Below are positions 9,082 through 11,073 of a stretch of DNA of 11,073 bases, one piece after another. A program made the position numbers and the translations under genes. How positions within the stretch are numbered: position 1 is the first letter of the stretch; each line of letters opens with the position of its first letter. The stretch comes from Gloeopeniophorella convolvens (Eukaryota > Basidiomycota > Agaricomycetes > Russulales). The notes beneath the pieces were generated by a model. It did no database searches. It had not been told where the DNA came from and saw only the letters and a program-made list of their open reading frames with translations. The DNA is taken from assembly GCA_022496205.1 (NCBI GenBank), contig WTXD01000368.1, positions 1 to 11,073 of the forward strand, in the 5' to 3' direction.

Positions 9082-11073
9082 TTACACGGACGCGTGGTAC
9101 AGTGCTGCATACGCGCCGTCACGTTTTAGGAGCTCGTCGTGGGTGCCAAACTCGATTATCGTCTGCGGTGCGGGGTCAGCGTGCTGCGGCGCGCACGGAG
9201 GGAGGGAGAGAGAGAGGGAGGGCCAAGACACGCACGCCGTGCTCCTCATTGCGATCTTGTCTGCGCGCCGCGCGGTTGCCAGCCGGTGCGTGATGAACAG
9301 TACCGTCTTGACTCTGCGCGAGCCGGCGGGCGCGCCGGGTCCCCGCGCGAGCGCGTCGATCGTCTCGAAGATCTTGTTCTGCGCGTGTGCGTCGAGCGCG
9401 GACGTCTGCGGGGCCCCGGTCAGCGCCCGTGGGGGATGAGATGCAAACGGGCTGGATCGCGCACCGGCTCATCGAACAGCAGAAAGTGCACTTCGGGTCG
9501 ATGTGCGCGCATGAACGCGCGCGCGAGCGCGATGCGCTGCCACTGCGGGTGGGTGTGCGGGTCAGCGCGGGAGAGCGACGGCGACCACGTGAGGACGCAC
9601 CTCGCCGCCCGAGAGGCCGTGGGACGCCCACGAGGCCGCGCGCCGCGCGCGCGCCGCCGCGCGCACGCGCCCATGCCGCCCGGCGAGTACGCCATCGTAT
9701 CCAGCCCGAGTGCGTCGAGGCGTGTGTTGATGCCGTGCGGGAGCGCGCGCACGATGTGGTCGCCCTCGGAGGCGCACCGCGCGGCGCAGGGCGGCGGGGC
9801 GGTCGAGGTCGGGATGTACCCGACACCGACGTTCTCCGCGACGGTGCCGTTGTACTTTGCAGAAGCCTTGGAAGACGGCCGTGGTGGCGCGATGCCTCGA
9901 CGGGGTCGTGCCGACGCACGTCGACGTCGTTCACAAACAATCCGCCCGCGCCAAAGTCGACGATGCGCGCGAGGACCTTGGCGAGCGTCGACTTGCCTGC
10001 GTGCGTGGCACGCGGTGAGTGGACGGATTAACGTGTGATTTCGGAACTTTGCTTACCAGAGCCGTTGGAGCCCACTACGGCAAGAGTTTCCCCGGCCTGG
10101 AGCGTGAAGTTCACGTTTCGCAGCGCAGGCTCCGAGCAGCCCGGATAAGTATAAGACAGGTTCCTGCGAGGGAGATATGAGCCTTTTAAGGTTCGCGACA
10201 CGGTCATATATCCCCCCACCGAGCTTCGATCTTCATCCCCCCGGAAGAGGACTCATACTTAACCTGGACCTCCTTCTTCGGCTGGAGGAAGGGTTCGATC
10301 TCCATGGAAGCGCAGAAGGCGCCCATCAAAAATACCCCCTGGATGGCCATCTGGAGGGTGATGAATAGCGTGCTAATGGTGTATACGATAGATTGGACAG
10401 AGTTGCGGTACAGCGCCAGGGAGCCAAGGGACGTGGAAGTTTGTAGCATTAATACGAACGGTAGCTGTGTTCATTCATTAATGAGGGCAGAATTGTGGGC
10501 CGGAAATGTCCCGAGCGGAATGTACTCACGTTTTGGAGAGCACCGATAATTTCCGCCACGTTTATATGAGAAAAGATGCCGGAAGATGTGTCGGAAGACT
10601 TCTGAGATGAATGAAGACCGAGCACTGCCTGGCGTGCGGTCGCCCATGTCTGCAAAATCCATGGGCCAAGACCAAAGAGCATGACCTCTGGGCGGTGCGC
10701 ATCGCTAAGAGAGAGCTGCCGCATTTGCTCCTGCTTTTCGGTGAGGCGGATCTCCTCCTCGCTGTAAGAAGGCGTGTCGAAGCGGTATGAATGCGGCAGG
10801 ATCGCATGCTGCACCATGGGATAGGCAGCCGAGACGAACGAGATAGCGAGAGCCAAGATGGAGAGCGGGCCATACGAGATGGTCGACAAGACAAAAAGGT
10901 GAGAGACTAGCTCGGAAAGAAGCGAGAAGACGCGGATCAGGTCAAAGGGGAGAGAAGACCAAATCCGCCCGCGCCTTGGAAAGACGATACGAAAAGGTCG
11001 GATTCAGCGAGGAGGTCTCGAACGGTCGGGTCTGACAGCGTGGGATATCGAGTCGCACGCGCTGCTCCATCTG
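9082..11073 (-). CDS. ABC transporter (TMD-NBD), 3' part; frame broken in the NBD
   Basis: Minus-strand exons: beyond 11073 to 10530, then 10464-10220, 10163-10057, 9996-9601, 9542-9465, 9405-9236 and 9162-9082 (stop TAA at 9084-9082). The 5' end lies outside the window. The membrane domain shows hydrophobic runs, such as SILALAISFVSAAYPMV and IVYTISTLFITLQMAIQGVF. The nucleotide-binding domain has an A-loop Tyr in NLSYTYPG, Walker A GSNGSGKST (split by an intron after GSG), a Q-loop in VFQGF, signature LSGGE, Walker B LLFDEP, D-loop TSALD and H-loop ITHRL. This order fits an exporter-type ABC protein; the substrate is unknown. Single- or double-base frame breaks occur near 10947, 9895, 9857, 9812, 9768, about 9640-9690 and 9245, so no uninterrupted product can be read. 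Introns and motifs are otherwise well kept. It may be a functional gene with sequence errors, or a young pseudogene. Confidence 0.85.
9197..9222. repeat. G/A-rich microsatellite (GGGA and GA units)
   Basis: A purine-only tract of GGA, GGGA and GA units, lying in the last intron of the ABC gene (9163-9235). On the coding strand it is a C/T tract upstream of the CGCAG acceptor, so it may serve partly as the polypyrimidine tract. Confidence 0.8.

Larger units (their letters stand above)
7630..10015. other. GC-rich block spanning the convergent gene ends
   Basis: Base composition rises sharply inside the PHO81 intron at 7580-7652 and falls again inside the ABC intron at 9997-10056. By direct count, bases 8041-8100 have 5 A/T in 60, whereas bases 1921-1980 have 31 A/T in 60. 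In the first 30 codons of PHO81 exon 5 (from 5969) 15 end in A or T; in the first 30 of exon 6 (from 7653) only one does. On the ABC side, 4 of 30 codons from 9994 leftwards end in A/T, against 12 of 30 from 10464. CpG dinucleotides are abundant throughout the block. Confidence 0.75.

Noticed and set aside
9139..10038. Long plus-strand ORF opposite the ABC gene
   Set aside because: It is antisense to recognised ABC motifs and Arg/Ala-rich, as expected for GC-rich shadow frames that lack stop codons.
10285..10300. Second B-box-like sequence (GGTTCGATCTCC)
   Set aside because: It lies within a well-supported ABC coding exon and no tRNA fold surrounds it.

Overview
The window reads as nuclear DNA of a filamentous basidiomycete, most likely an agaricomycete (polypore-like). 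The evidence is short GT-AG introns of 49-73 bp interrupting conserved eukaryotic proteins, and the fungal proteins themselves. No bacterial operon structure, rRNA, tRNA, transposase or CRISPR array was found. The species is inferred, not shown.

Layout: positions 1-785 hold nothing I recognise apart from a 14-base C run. Positions 786-1877, minus strand, hold what looks like a broken gene of unknown function: protein-like low-complexity Ser/Pro/Gln sequence in alternating frames with in-frame stops. Positions 1878-3352 contain no recognised gene, but they carry palindromic and E-box/CCAAT-like motifs and end in the PEX12 promoter. PEX12 (3353-4714, plus, five exons) is intact and encodes the peroxisomal RING-type peroxin. 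A 415-bp gap leads to PHO81 (5130-8911, plus, about nine coding exons), the SPX-ankyrin-GDPD-like inhibitor of the phosphate-starvation cyclin-CDK. The right end holds the 3' part of an ABC transporter on the minus strand (9082 to beyond 11073), convergent with PHO81; the two stop codons are 170 bp apart.

Two features stand out. First, a very GC-rich block runs from about 7630 to 10015. Its edges fall inside an intron of PHO81 and an intron of the ABC gene, and codon usage of both genes changes abruptly across those introns. Second, PHO81 and especially the ABC nucleotide-binding domain carry several one- or two-base frame breaks, most of them inside the GC block, although motifs and splice sites are well kept. 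This indel-only pattern fits sequence error in GC-rich or homopolymer DNA at least as well as true decay; PEX12 and the long ankyrin exon of PHO81 show no break.

The three main genes do not form a pathway. PEX12 serves peroxisomal protein import, PHO81 serves phosphate sensing, and the ABC protein is a membrane exporter-type protein of unknown substrate. I see no convincing evidence of a novel multi-gene system. The most unusual items are the intron-bounded GC block, the catalytically degenerate GDPD domain of PHO81, its two-codon first exon, and the ABC gene whose introns sit at its ATPase motifs.
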